Shown piece by piece: positions 1 to 9,091 of a DNA stretch of 64,000 nt. The DNA comes from Leptospira sp. (GTDB lineage Bacteria > Spirochaetota > Leptospiria > Leptospirales > Leptospiraceae), in NCBI GenBank assembly GCA_009991425.1, contig JAACWH010000020.1:62001-126000 (forward strand), in the 5' to 3' direction. A program made the position numbers and the translations under genes. The notes under the pieces are model-generated. The model did not search any database. It saw only the letters and a list, made by a program, of their open reading frames with translations, and was not told the DNA's origin. Within the stretch, counting starts at the first letter, position 1. Every line of letters starts with the position of its first letter.

Positions 1-2667
1 AATATTGTAGACTCCGTTAAATGGGTGTTCGGTGAGAAGTCAGCAAAAGGACTTCGCGGTGAGAAAATGGATGATGTAATTTTCCACGGATCAGATGCTC
101 GTAAGCCTTCTGGTTTTGCAGAGGTTTCCATTTTATTTGATAATTCTGATCATTTCTTTTCAGTAGATTTTCCTAATTTTAAAATAACCCGAAGACTCTA
201 TCCTGATGGGGAAAATGAATACTACATCAATGATTCAAGAACTACTCGTAAGGATGTAGAGAAAACATTACTAGATACTGGGATAGGTAAATCAAGTTAT
301 TCCATCATGGAGCAGGGCAAGGTGGATCAGCTTCTCAATTCTAAACCAGAAGAGAGGAGAGCTATCTTTGAAGAAGCAGCAGGCATCTCTCGATTCAAAA
401 TGGAAAGAAAAGACGCCTTAAAAAAACTAGATGACACAGAGAAGAACCTACAAAGAATTTCGGACATTTTGTACTCCATGCAGAAAGATATGGAAGTTAA
501 AGAAAAGCAATCCGAGAAAGCAGAAATTTATTTCAAATTAAAGAATGATATGAACGAAGCGGACAAAAATATCCGTTACATTAAAATTCGTGATTTCAAA
601 TCTCGCTTAAAAACCTACCAAGATGAATTGGCTGAAATCAAAGAGAAAAACCAATCCTTACTTTCCTTAATCTCAGAAGAAAATACAATAATTGAAAAGC
701 TAGGTGATGAAAAATCCAGCTTAGAAAAAGAAATGATGGAGATTGATAAGAAATTGGCTGAACATTTTTCTCTTTCACAGGTTCAGAAAGAAAAAATCGC
801 CAAAAATAAAGAGATCATCCAAGAATACGATTCGCGAATCGTAGAATTGAACCAATCCATACAAAAAGAAACCCAAACTATCCAAAGAATTCAAGTAGAT
901 AGAGAGGAAACAGAAAATCATATCCAACAATTGCAAGAACAGAGCTCTCAATTAAAAGAAGAATGGGAATCTCTTAAAGAAATCAAAATAGAATTGCAAA
1001 GAAAAATTGAACAAGAATCAGATGCTATTAAAAGAAGAGAATTGCAACTCAAGGAAAATGAAATTAGCAATGCACAACTTCGAGAGCAGACCAAGGATGT
1101 AGTTCTTGAATTGGTTCAATTGTTGGAAGCAAGGAAAAAAGATGCCGAAGGCAAAGAGAAAGAAAGAATCGATCTCAAAGAATCCTTATTTAATACAATT
1201 GATACTTATATCGAAGATTTTCAATCTTTGGCAGAGAAGGTTAAATCCAATTCCATATCCGAAGTAGAACATCTGCTAACAAATATTAATCTACCTAAAC
1301 TAAAGAACGATCTACTTTCTTATACGGAAATTGATGATCATTTTCGATCTATGTTTTTGGATAAAGATGGCATACTTTCCAAGAAAGAAGAATTGGATCG
1401 CAAGATGGAAGATTTGATTTTAGAAAATGAAAATCTGACTCGACTGAATCGTAATTCTCACGAAGAAATCGAAAATCTCAGAGTAAGCATTGAAGAAAAA
1501 AATGTCGAACTCATAGAAATAGAAAAGAAAAATCTAGAAATAAATTCTAAACAAGATCTTTTGAAGAACAATCTAATTTCTCTAGAGAACAGAGAAAAAG
1601 AAATCCAAGAAAGAATGAAGGCTATGACTGAGTCTATCGAATCCATCAAGGAAAGAAAGAAGGAGTTCGAAGATGAGGTTATCAAATTAGAAAAGGAAAT
1701 AGAAGATTCCTACAATCGCTTCCTTTCTATGAGTAAGGCTTATGAATCTCAGAAAGAAGAGTTGAAATCTATACTTGCGCGAATCCAACAATTAAAGAAT
1801 AATATTTCCAAGAACCAGGAAGTTTTTCAGGGACTTTTTCCTATCCTAACTGAGAAGGAAAAAAATTGTTCCGCCTTGAAGGTGCAAATTGAAGCTATCT
1901 CTGAAGATCTTTACAATGATTATTCAATGACAGAACAAGAGTTGGAAAATGAAAAGGCAAGTTTGGTCTTTAAGAAGTCGGAAGAAGAGACTCGCTTACG
2001 AAATGCAAAATTTGAGATTCAACAATTGGGTTCAATCAATCCTCTCGCAATTGAGGAATATAAAAATATCAAAGATATCTATGATCACCATAAGTCTCAG
2101 AAGGAAGACATTGAATCCTCCAAGAAAGCGATTGAAACTGTATTAGATGCAATCAACCAAGAATCTGAGAATCTCTTTCGAGAGACTTTTGATAGAATCA
2201 AAGAGAATTTCCAAGAAACTTTTTCCACGCTATTCAGAGGAGGAAGAGCAACTCTGGAACTCACTGAGAAAGAGGACTCTCTGAACTCGGGAATAGAAAT
2301 TATGGCAGAGCCACCTGGCAAACATGTACAAAACTTACGCCTGCTTTCAGGGGGTGAGAAATCACTTACAGCGATAGCATTGATGTTTGCGATTTATATG
2401 GTGAAACCCTCACCTTTTTGCTTTCTAGATGAGATTGACGCTGCCTTGGATGAGGCCAATAAACTAAGATTTTGTTCTATCTTAGATAAATTCAAAGATA
2501 AGACACAGTTTATTGTGATATCTCATGCCCAGTCTACTATCTCTAGAGCGAATGCAATTTTTGGTGTGACGAATGAGGAATCGGGGATTTCAAAATTGGT
2601 CTCCTTGAAATTCGCAGAGGCAAAAAGTTTTGCTGAAAACTCGCACCGCTCAGAAGCTACAGGCTAG
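1..2667 (+). CDS. smc: Chromosome partition protein SMC (5' end outside window)
   Basis: ATPase that organises and segregates the chromosome. The frame is open from base 1: the residues NIVDSVKWVFGEKSAKGLRG directly follow where the Walker A loop would lie, so the true start is upstream and the GTG at 25 is internal. Long charged coiled coils fill most of the protein. The C-terminal head carries the ABC signature LSGGEKSLTA (about nt 2344), the Walker B and D-loop FCFLDEIDAALD (about nt 2416) and an H-loop-like VISHAQ. About 888 codons are visible, so the whole protein should be near 920 residues, well below the roughly 1150-1200 usual for SMC. The middle (about nt 1180-1390) is a short non-coiled stretch without an obvious Gly-rich hinge. 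Identity is secure; the shortened arms and hinge are my reading. Confidence 0.95.
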   Translation, partial: NIVDSVKWVFGEKSAKGLRGEKMDDVIFHGSDARKPSGFAEVSILFDNSDHFFSVDFPNFKITRRLYPDGENEYYINDSRTTRKDVEKTLLDTGIGKSSYSIMEQGKVDQLLNSKPEERRAIFEEAAGISRFKMERKDALKKLDDTEKNLQRISDILYSMQKDMEVKEKQSEKAEIYFKLKNDMNEADKNIRYIKIRDFKSRLKTYQDELAEIKEKNQSLLSLISEENTIIEKLGDEKSSLEKEMMEIDKKLAEHFSLSQVQKEKIAKNKEIIQEYDSRIVELNQSIQKETQTIQRIQVDREETENHIQQLQEQSSQLKEEWESLKEIKIELQRKIEQESDAIKRRELQLKENEISNAQLREQTKDVVLELVQLLEARKKDAEGKEKERIDLKESLFNTIDTYIEDFQSLAEKVKSNSISEVEHLLTNINLPKLKNDLLSYTEIDDHFRSMFLDKDGILSKKEELDRKMEDLILENENLTRLNRNSHEEIENLRVSIEEKNVELIEIEKKNLEINSKQDLLKNNLISLENREKEIQERMKAMTESIESIKERKKEFEDEVIKLEKEIEDSYNRFLSMSKAYESQKEELKSILARIQQLKNNISKNQEVFQGLFPILTEKEKNCSALKVQIEAISEDLYNDYSMTEQELENEKASLVFKKSEEETRLRNAKFEIQQLGSINPLAIEEYKNIKDIYDHHKSQKEDIESSKKAIETVLDAINQESENLFRETFDRIKENFQETFSTLFRGGRATLELTEKEDSLNSGIEIMAEPPGKHVQNLRLLSGGEKSLTAIALMFAIYMVKPSPFCFLDEIDAALDEANKLRFCSILDKFKDKTQFIVISHAQSTISRANAIFGVTNEESGISKLVSLKFAEAKSFAENSHRSEATG

Positions 2668-2732
2668 ATTTGAAAAATATTTACTTTTTTTGAAAACAAA
2701 TTTGGAAAAAAAAATCCTAGTATTTTAAAGTA

Positions 2733-2761
2733 TTGCCATTTTTATCTTCAAATTCCATTAT
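2733..2761 (+). promoter_or_regulatory. Candidate sigma-70 promoter of the RRM gene
   Basis: TTGCCA (2733-2738) and CATTAT (2756-2761) are separated by 17 bases. Initiation would fall near 2768, just where the leader hairpin begins. The -10 element matches the consensus at only four of six positions, so this is a prediction from spacing and position. Confidence 0.4.
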
Positions 2762-2767
2762 GACTAA

Positions 2768-2788
2768 TAGTGTCCTAGTTGGGCACTA
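2768..2788 (+). promoter_or_regulatory. Leader hairpin of the RRM gene mRNA
   Basis: TAGTGTCC (2768-2775) pairs with GGGCACTA (2781-2788) around a five-base loop, giving eight pairs with one G-U. It lies just upstream of the AGGAGA ribosome-binding site (2795-2800) and would be at the extreme 5' end of the transcript if the predicted promoter is right. It could protect the mRNA or be a target for the RNA-binding protein encoded downstream; both are inference. Confidence 0.5.
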
Positions 2789-2808
2789 AGATTTAGGAGA
2801 TTTAGAAA

Positions 2809-3087
2809 ATGAATATCTATGTAGGAAATTTGTCATATGGTATGACAGACAGCGCTCTTGAGGCATTATTTACTCAATTCGGGTCGGTATCAGAAAGCAA
2901 GATTATTATCGACCGTGAGACAGGAAGATCTAAAGGTTTTGGATTTGTTGAAATGTCTAACAACCAAGAAGGGGAAGAAGCAATTCGCCAGTTAAATGGT
3001 AAAGAAATCGAAGGCCGTGGTCTTCGTGTGAATGAAGCTAAACCTCAAGCAGAGAGACCAAGAAGAAATTCCGGTTCTCGTTACTAA
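2809..3087 (+). CDS. Small RRM-type RNA-binding protein
   Basis: Single-domain RNA-recognition-motif protein of 92 residues, of the glycine-poor bacterial type also known from cyanobacteria and other spirochaetes, where such proteins are often linked to cold shock or RNA chaperoning. RNP2 is IYVGNL (residues 3-8) and RNP1 is KGFGFVEM (42-49), with the aromatic residues that stack on RNA in place. A short basic tail (RPRRNSGSRY) ends the protein. The start is fixed by an AGGAGA Shine-Dalgarno eight bases upstream. It is transcribed alone, with its own predicted promoter, a 5' hairpin and a terminator, as expected for an abundant, separately regulated protein. Its RNA targets cannot be read from the sequence. 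Confidence 0.93.
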   Translation: MNIYVGNLSYGMTDSALEALFTQFGSVSESKIIIDRETGRSKGFGFVEMSNNQEGEEAIRQLNGKEIEGRGLRVNEAKPQAERPRRNSGSRY

Positions 3088-3097
3088 TTTTTGTAAG

Positions 3098-3135
3098 TCC
3101 TCTTGGCCTGCTTTTGTTGGTCTTGAGGATTTTTT
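3098..3135 (+). terminator. Intrinsic terminator after the RRM gene
   Basis: TCCTC (3098-3102) pairs with GAGGA (3125-3129), and GGCC (3105-3108) pairs with GGTC (3119-3122), with a two-by-two internal mismatch. A run of six T follows at 3130-3135. Confidence 0.7.
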
Positions 3136-3277
3136 CCACCTCTTAATTTTTCCCTCAATTCCCCACTTAACAACTTAAAGACAAAATCTAAGAAAACTTA
3201 ATGTTTATTTCAAGGTAGATTTTCTTTCAAATGATTTGAATCTAAATAAATTTAATTCAATCGAAAGGTTTCTTAAT

Positions 3278-4417
3278 CTAACTTCTTGACTTCAGATTAT
3301 CAATACGATCAATAATATCTGAGTTAGAAGGAAATTTCTTGGCTATCTCTTCTAGTAACTGCAATGATTCTGTGGATCGATCTGTATGAAACCAGAGATC
3401 CGCAAGTTCCAAAGAAGGTCTTGGATCCATAGGAAATTTAATTTGCAGATCCTGGTAGATTTCCTCTGCTTTTCCAATGTCTCCGATCAGACGTAGAGAA
3501 GCTGCCTTACCTAGGGATGCATAGTAATCATCTCCCGACGAAAGAATTTTATTAAAGCATTCCAATGCCTTATCGTATTCACCCAAACCCCTAAGGGAAT
3601 CAGCATATCGGTTGATAATTAATTTATTATCTGGGTCAAAAGAAAGAATAGATTCCCAATGAACAATTGCTTTTTCAAATTCCTTCTGACCACGATAGGA
3701 TTCAGCCAGTCCATAGAGTGCGAAAAAGTTATTTATATCTAAGGTTCTCGCTTTTTCATAATAATGGATTGCTTTTTCAAAATCTTTGATTTTGCGGTAG
3801 CTGTTACCAATTTCGGTTAGGATCTTGATATTTTTAGGTTGGGTGATGAGTAGCTTCTCCCACCATTGGATAGCCTCTTGGTATCTTTGGCAGGCAAAAT
3901 ACAAATGCCCTAAGCCAACAATAACATATTGATCATTAGGATTGATCTGCAAGGCGGACATATAAAATATTTCTGATTCTTTAAAATTCTTTAATTTGCG
4001 ATGAGCATCTGCTACTCTAGAGAGAATGCTTGCATCAGTTACCATGATATGTCTGTATTCTTCAGCTACTTCTATGACTCGATTCAATTGGTTCATTTCG
4101 CGGAAGCAGTTCATGATTCCCATTAAGGAAAATTTATTAGATGCATCCTGCTCGAGACAGCTTCTATAATATGGTATAGCCTGTTCTGGTTTCTTTGTTT
4201 TGAAAAATAAATCTCCCATTCCCACAAGTCCATAGGTATTGCTTGGATCTAAGATCAAGAGAGCATCTAACCTTTCTTTCGCATCAAAGTATCTTCTCTG
4301 GTCTAGGTAGCGATAAGCATCCTTAGCGAGACTTTTGATTTTAGCAAATTGGTCGTCTTCATCTGAATTATTTAAGATGGGAGTATTTTCTTTATTTTCA
4401 ATTGAGTTGGAATCCAT
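3278..4417 (-). CDS. Tetratricopeptide repeat protein
   Basis: 379 residues made almost entirely of TPR units from about residue 25 to the end, visible as repeated patterns such as [40 protein letters not shown] and [20 protein letters not shown], spaced by 34 residues. There is no signal peptide or membrane segment, so it is probably cytoplasmic and a scaffold for other proteins. The ATG start is clear although the ribosome-binding site is weak. It is transcribed away from ilvB, sharing a 271-base divergent region, and has no operon partner in the window. No enzymatic domain is seen and the partner proteins are unknown. Confidence 0.88.
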   Translation of the reverse strand: MDSNSIENKENTPILNNSDEDDQFAKIKSLAKDAYRYLDQRRYFDAKERLDALLILDPSNTYGLVGMGDLFFKTKKPEQAIPYYRSCLEQDASNKFSLMGIMNCFREMNQLNRVIEVAEEYRHIMVTDASILSRVADAHRKLKNFKESEIFYMSALQINPNDQYVIVGLGHLYFACQRYQEAIQWWEKLLITQPKNIKILTEIGNSYRKIKDFEKAIHYYEKARTLDINNFFALYGLAESYRGQKEFEKAIVHWESILSFDPDNKLIINRYADSLRGLGEYDKALECFNKILSSGDDYYASLGKAASLRLIGDIGKAEEIYQDLQIKFPMDPRPSLELADLWFHTDRSTESLQLLEEIAKKFPSNSDIIDRIDNLKSRS

Positions 4418-4614
4418 ATAATCTATTCAGCTTTTATCTATGTTATATTTTAAGGCAATAAATTGTTAAGATAAATCCAATTTACTTTTCTAGCCTTTCA
4501 TTACAAAGTATTCTGTAAAGTATTTCATTCTGATTTTTTATAGTTTCTTATTTGTGGTTAAATGATGTGATTTCTGTAAGATTATTGCAATTCAGAGTCG
4601 CAAGTAAGAAAACA

Positions 4615-4629
4615 ATGAAAATCTCTTGA
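4615..4629 (+). promoter_or_regulatory. Possible four-codon leader ORF before ilvB
   Basis: ATG AAA ATC TCT TGA encodes Met-Lys-Ile-Ser and its last codons lie inside the left arm of the ilvB leader hairpin. A ribosome here would open that stem. One isoleucine codon is little for classic attenuation, so this is only suggestive. Confidence 0.25.
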
Positions 4630-4687
4630 GGGAAACTCTGTTGACTTTCCTCTCTTGGATAGAGAATTGACCCTTAAGAGAGTTTTT
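4622..4687 (+). promoter_or_regulatory. ilvB leader stem-loop covering the ribosome-binding site
   Basis: An 11-base left arm (4622-4632, core CTCTTGAGGG) pairs with 4671-4681 (core CCCTTAAGAG) with one G-U pair. A small inner hairpin TCTCT/AGAGA sits at 4651-4665. The right arm contains the only plausible Shine-Dalgarno (AAGAGA, 4676-4681) for the ATG at 4689, and five T follow at 4683-4687. It could act as a translational lock or as a weak attenuator of branched-chain amino-acid synthesis. The pairing is seen; the role is inferred. Confidence 0.5.
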
Positions 4688-4688
4688 C

Positions 4689-6392
4689 ATGAAAAATGAA
4701 GGGAAAATCACAGGCGCAAGACTTTTAGTTGAGCTTTTAGAAGAAAGAGGGGTGGATATTGCTTTTGGATATCCAGGCGGAGCCATACTCCCTTTCTATG
4801 ATGAATTATATCATAGCAAGAAAATTAAACATATCCTTGTACGTCATGAACAAGGTGCCATTCACATGGCAGAAGGTTATGCGAGGGCAACTGGTAAGTT
4901 AGGTGTCTGTATCGCTACATCTGGACCTGGTGCTACGAATCTGGTCACAGGTCTTGCTGATGCTAAAATGGATTCCATTCCTGTCCTTGCAATCACTGGT
5001 CAGGTTGCTACTTCCGTGATTGGAACAGATGCATTCCAAGAAGCTGATATTTATGGAATTACAATTCCCATTACTAAATACAATGCACTCATGAAGAGTG
5101 CTGATGATATTGCTAGACATTTTGAAGAAGCAACCAAGATCGCAATGGGTGGCAGACCTGGTCCTGTTTTGATTGATTTTCCAAAGGATGTTCAGCTTCA
5201 GTTGACTAATATTCGTAAGGCGGATAAGTTAAAGATAGCATCCCACCATTATGAAAGACCTAAGGTAGTTGGAAATGTAGAAGAATTTGCGGAAGCTTTG
5301 AATAAGGCAAAGAAACCTTTGTTATATGTTGGTGGCGGAGCTATTAATTCATTTGCAGCTGCTGAAATTAAATTACTAGCAGAAGCTGGTAATATCCCAG
5401 TAACAACTACTCTTATGGGAATTGGTGCTTTTCCAGGAACCCATGAGCTTTCTGTTGGAATGTTGGGTATGCATGGGACTGCTTATGCGAATAAGGCAAT
5501 CATTGAATGTGATTATCTATTAAATCTTGGTGCAAGGTTCGATGACCGTGTTGCAAAAGTTGGTGATTTTGCTGAGACCGCAGTGCGTGCCCATATTGAT
5601 ATCGATAAGGCTGAATTTAATAAAAGAATTGATGTGGATCATATACTTCATGGTGATCTTAAGGACTGCATTCGAGAGATCCTTCCTTTTATCAAAAAGG
5701 TTGATCGCAAAGATTGGATAGATCAAATCAAATCATTCAAGAAAGACCACCCATTGCAATTTGATAATTCAGGCGATACAATCCGTCCTCAAGAATTCTT
5801 GGACAGAATGTACAAGAAGACTAAGGGAGAGGCTATCGTTTCTACTGATGTAGGACAACACCAAATGTGGGCTGCACAGTATTATATATTTGATGAACCA
5901 AATAATTGGTTAACATCTGGTGGTTTAGGAACTATGGGCTATGGTCTTCCTGCTGCTATTGGTGCAAAATTCGGAAGACCTGATAAAACCGTTATCTGCG
6001 TTTCTGGAGATGGTTCTATACAAATGAATATCCAAGAGCTCGCAACTATTTCTATGTACAAGCTGGGAGTGAAGATTGTAATTTTCAATAATAACTTTCT
6101 AGGAATGGTTCGCCAATGGCAGGAATTATTCTACGAAGAAAGATTTAGTGAATCAGAATGGAATTACAATCCAAACTTTGTCAAAGTTGCAGAAGCTTAT
6201 GATATACCAGGTATGAAGATAGAGACTAAAGACCAGATTGATAAGGGTCTGGAGTTTCTCTTTAAAGATGATAAGGCAGCCTTAATTGAAGTTATGATCC
6301 CTGCCGAGGAAAAAGTATTCCCTATGATTCCAGCTGGTCTATCCCAGAAGGAAATGATTGAATTTAAAGATCATTTGAAGTTGAAGAAATGA
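4689..6392 (+). CDS. ilvB: Acetolactate synthase, large (catalytic) subunit
   Basis: ThDP- and FAD-dependent enzyme that condenses two pyruvates to acetolactate, or pyruvate with 2-oxobutyrate, the first common step of valine, leucine and isoleucine synthesis. At 567 residues it has the family's usual length. The N-terminal Pyr domain holds the catalytic glutamate in [20 protein letters not shown] (E53). The C-terminal PP domain has the ThDP/Mg motif from GDG (440-442) to the NNN about 25 residues later, followed by [12 protein letters not shown]. It is followed by ilvN with a four-base overlap, so the two subunits are translationally coupled. The start ATG lies just after a hairpin that hides the ribosome-binding site. 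Confidence 0.97.
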   Translation: MKNEGKITGARLLVELLEERGVDIAFGYPGGAILPFYDELYHSKKIKHILVRHEQGAIHMAEGYARATGKLGVCIATSGPGATNLVTGLADAKMDSIPVLAITGQVATSVIGTDAFQEADIYGITIPITKYNALMKSADDIARHFEEATKIAMGGRPGPVLIDFPKDVQLQLTNIRKADKLKIASHHYERPKVVGNVEEFAEALNKAKKPLLYVGGGAINSFAAAEIKLLAEAGNIPVTTTLMGIGAFPGTHELSVGMLGMHGTAYANKAIIECDYLLNLGARFDDRVAKVGDFAETAVRAHIDIDKAEFNKRIDVDHILHGDLKDCIREILPFIKKVDRKDWIDQIKSFKKDHPLQFDNSGDTIRPQEFLDRMYKKTKGEAIVSTDVGQHQMWAAQYYIFDEPNNWLTSGGLGTMGYGLPAAIGAKFGRPDKTVICVSGDGSIQMNIQELATISMYKLGVKIVIFNNNFLGMVRQWQELFYEERFSESEWNYNPNFVKVAEAYDIPGMKIETKDQIDKGLEFLFKDDKAALIEVMIPAEEKVFPMIPAGLSQKEMIEFKDHLKLKK

Positions 6393-6871
6393 AACACACT
6401 TTAAGTATTTTAGTAAATAACAATCCAGGCGTGATGAGCCATGTCTCAGGTCTCTTCACAAGAAGAAGCTATAATATCGATTCCATTGCTGTTGGTGTAA
6501 CCTCTGATGTGGATGTTTCTTCTATGACCATAGTCGTAAGAGGTGATGAGGCAATGCTTGCTCAGGTGAAGAAACAACTCATGAAATTACCTGATGTACT
6601 TTCTGTGGAAGATCTTGCCTACGAAGAATCAATCAATAGAGAGTTAGTTTTAATTTCTATTAGCTTGGATGATACCACCAGAGTTGAAGTAATATCTATT
6701 TGTGAAGTATTCAAAGCAAAGATTGCTGAACTAAACCTAGATTCTATTTTAGTGGAATTTTCAGGCAATACCCGCCAAGTCTCGAGTTTTATAGAGATCA
6801 TGAAGAAATATGGTATCTTAGAAATTGCTAGAACTGGGCAAATTGCATTGAAATACAGAGGCAAAGTCTAA
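6389..6871 (+). CDS. ilvN: Acetolactate synthase, small (regulatory) subunit
   Basis: Regulatory partner of the upstream catalytic subunit, which it activates and makes sensitive to feedback inhibition by valine. 160 residues, typical for the IlvN/IlvH family. An N-terminal ACT domain is plain in [20 protein letters not shown] and [12 protein letters not shown] (residues 3-38), and a second ACT-like C-terminal half starts near VLISISLDD. Its ATG overlaps the ilvB stop as ATGA. Some relatives of this family are named ilvH; the gene pair supports ilvN here. In Leptospira isoleucine can be made by the citramalate route, so this enzyme would serve that pathway as well. Confidence 0.95.
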   Translation: MKHTLSILVNNNPGVMSHVSGLFTRRSYNIDSIAVGVTSDVDVSSMTIVVRGDEAMLAQVKKQLMKLPDVLSVEDLAYEESINRELVLISISLDDTTRVEVISICEVFKAKIAELNLDSILVEFSGNTRQVSSFIEIMKKYGILEIARTGQIALKYRGKV

Positions 6872-6877
6872 TTTTTC

Positions 6878-6900
6878 AATAAATTTTCCAAGAATTTATT
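6878..6900. repeat. A/T-only inverted repeat after ilvN
   Basis: AATAAATT (6878-6885) and AATTTATT (6893-6900) form a perfect eight-pair stem with a seven-base loop. No T-run follows, so it is a poor terminator. It marks the boundary between ilvN and the next operon. Confidence 0.35.
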
Positions 6901-6973
6901 TCTAAGAGCTCTTTATTTACATTTAGAATGAAAAATCCTTGATTTTGCAGTATTTGCAATCCGTTAATAAACT

Positions 6974-8167
6974 ATGGGTTTTGCTTTTCGTGAATTAAAA
7001 CTATTTGATCCCAAGACTCGTCTACTTGTGGACGAGACATTTAAAATTGCTATTACCGAGCAGCATGCTGATGATCCCTTGGCAGATCTTCTTGTAGCTA
7101 GTCAAAATCCAGATGAAGTTCCTGGAAAGAATTTCCAAGACTTCCGAACTAAAGGACATATCACTGGAAATTTAATTCCTATCACCGCTCCCAAGGGTGG
7201 AAATTATTTTCTTTGTGTTAACCACAAAGGTGAAGTTATACTATTTGAATATGCCCAAGGAAAGATTTCTCCTACTTGGAGCCTTACTATTCCAGGAGCT
7301 TTTTACAGAGCTCCCGTAATTGTAAATGATATCGCATTCGCTGTCACCAAACAAGGCACAGTGTCAGGAATCAAATTAAACTGGGGCGATGATGGTAAAC
7401 CGCTTGAGCCAAGTATTGTTTGGCAAAAGGCTTTGAACCAAACTGTATTCTCCAAACCATTTGCAACTGATAAGGTATTATTGATTTCTTCTATGAATTC
7501 CTTGCATGCTTTTGATTGTTACTCTGGCACAGAAGCTGAATCAGGTAGGCTAGGAAGAAAACTTTGGGAGCAGAGAATCAGCAGTACAGTCGGTTCTCCT
7601 GAACTTGGTAAAGGTTCTGTTTTTATTGGATCAGAAGACAAATGCATCTATTCCTTTAATTATTCAGCGGATGGACTTTCAGGTGGATGGAAGGTTAAGA
7701 CAGATGGCTCAGTAAGATCAAAACCTTATTTAAGTTTAAAAGGAAATTATTTATTGGCTGGTTCTATGGATGGTGTCTTATACGCTCTAGAACCTAATAC
7801 AGGTAAAGCGCAATGGACATTTCCTGCAAGAGCTCCTATTCACTCAGAAATTTTTTCCTATTTAGATGGGAATGATGAATATTTTGTTTTTGGCAATGAT
7901 GCAGGAACTATATATTGTTTGAATTTCTATGGCAAACAACAATGGAAGTTCAACACAGATGGAAGAATTCGTTGTGAATTTCTTGTTCATAATAATATAA
8001 TTTATTTTGGATCAGAAGACAATCATCTTTATGGTTTGAATCAGACTACAGGCAAAATGCATTTAAAATACAACACAGATGGCAACATCAATGGAGCCCC
8101 TGTTATCTTTGATAATAGAATGTTCATAGGCTCTACTGATAATTTTATACACGGAATTTTTATCTAA
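6974..8167 (+). CDS. Cytoplasmic PQQ/WD-like beta-propeller protein, first gene of the tubulin-like operon
   Basis: 397 residues of repeated beta-propeller blades of the PQQ type. Recurrent blade ends are seen, such as GGWKVKTDGSVRSKPYL, KQQWKFNTDGRIRCEFLV and HLKYNTDGNINGAPVIF, each with the ...W/LK-NTDG- signature, and TGKAQWTFPARAPIHSEIF. There is no signal peptide or lipobox, unusual for PQQ propellers, which are often periplasmic (for example BamB), so a cytoplasmic scaffold is more likely than a quinoprotein enzyme. The first 60 residues are a separate non-repeat region. The ATG has no clear Shine-Dalgarno. The stop lies 12 bases before the next start, in an operon with the membrane protein and the tubulin-like protein. 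Confidence 0.8.
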   Translation: MGFAFRELKLFDPKTRLLVDETFKIAITEQHADDPLADLLVASQNPDEVPGKNFQDFRTKGHITGNLIPITAPKGGNYFLCVNHKGEVILFEYAQGKISPTWSLTIPGAFYRAPVIVNDIAFAVTKQGTVSGIKLNWGDDGKPLEPSIVWQKALNQTVFSKPFATDKVLLISSMNSLHAFDCYSGTEAESGRLGRKLWEQRISSTVGSPELGKGSVFIGSEDKCIYSFNYSADGLSGGWKVKTDGSVRSKPYLSLKGNYLLAGSMDGVLYALEPNTGKAQWTFPARAPIHSEIFSYLDGNDEYFVFGNDAGTIYCLNFYGKQQWKFNTDGRIRCEFLVHNNIIYFGSEDNHLYGLNQTTGKMHLKYNTDGNINGAPVIFDNRMFIGSTDNFIHGIFI

Positions 8168-8179
8168 GGAGAATCCACA

Positions 8180-9091
8180 TTGATTTGGTTTTTAGCACAA
8201 TACGACAGCCCATACTCTCCTGAATATATCAAGCGCATAGAAGATAAGGCAGAGAATTTCGAAACATTATTTTTCTTTTTGATGTTAGTTTGTATCTTTC
8301 TTTTTTTATACATTGTATATCAATTTATTCGGATTCGTAGACTTTCTGCTAACCTACCAGTTGATACTAGATACAAAACAGAAGTGGAATCAAAGCCGGA
8401 GCGTAAAACTAAGCGTGCTCCCGCAAAAGATCCTGAACCTATTAAACCAGAAGCATTCGTTGCACAGCCTAATATAGTTCCTTCAAATATGCCCAAGCAA
8501 TCCGATATCCCGGATCCTGGTTTAATATTTAAGTATGTGCTTAAAGCAGATTCACCAGAGAAGACTATTTCAATTGGACAAAGAGAAGGAACTATCAAAA
8601 CTTACTCAACTGAAATTGTTGATCATCATTTAACCATTATGATACGACAGCTAGATAATTCAAGGAATCGGGATATCTATGAGCTTCCTGATAAGATTGA
8701 AGAGGAATATATAGTTGATTTTAGACGCGGTGGCAAATTGCTATTTTTACTTCCTGGTGAAAGTAAAATCCAAGAGATGGGCGCTAGAATGAGAATTCAT
8801 ATTAAATCAAAGCCTGATCCAACGGGAGATATTTCATTAGCAGGAATCGATGTTCAAAAACCTATTCGATTTCGATTGGGTGATCGGTTGACCCAAGATG
8901 GAAAATTTCGCGGTGGATTTTTTGAGTTTCACTTCTTCACAAAAGATGTGGAAGCTTCTACTCAATCAGGAATTCCAGTGATTGAGAAACAATTCTTTCT
9001 AAAACTTTATAAAATCTATCCAGGCTATGATACAGCAAGCCAAAATGGAGAGGGTCTCTTTCCTATGATTGATCCATTTGCTAAAAAATGA
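8180..9091 (+). CDS. Single-pass membrane protein of the tubulin-like operon
   Basis: 303 residues, not recognised as a known family. One hydrophobic segment (about residues 28-51, LFFFLMLVCIFLFLYIVYQF) is followed by a basic stop-transfer (RIRR), so the first 28 residues are probably outside and the rest is cytoplasmic. A Lys/Pro-rich linker (about 65-105) leads to a folded domain of about 190 residues rich in beta-strand patterns. The start is TTG, supported by a perfect AAGGAG eight bases upstream; that Shine-Dalgarno overlaps the stop of the propeller gene. The gene overlaps the next by four bases (ATGA). It could be the membrane anchor for the tubulin-like protein and the propeller; this is inferred only from gene order. 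Confidence 0.75.
   Translation: MIWFLAQYDSPYSPEYIKRIEDKAENFETLFFFLMLVCIFLFLYIVYQFIRIRRLSANLPVDTRYKTEVESKPERKTKRAPAKDPEPIKPEAFVAQPNIVPSNMPKQSDIPDPGLIFKYVLKADSPEKTISIGQREGTIKTYSTEIVDHHLTIMIRQLDNSRNRDIYELPDKIEEEYIVDFRRGGKLLFLLPGESKIQEMGARMRIHIKSKPDPTGDISLAGIDVQKPIRFRLGDRLTQDGKFRGGFFEFHFFTKDVEASTQSGIPVIEKQFFLKLYKIYPGYDTASQNGEGLFPMIDPFAKK

Noticed and set aside
3140..3277. Possible small RNA gene after the RRM terminator
   Set aside because: No promoter-terminator pair or stable fold could be seen; only A/T-rich sequence.
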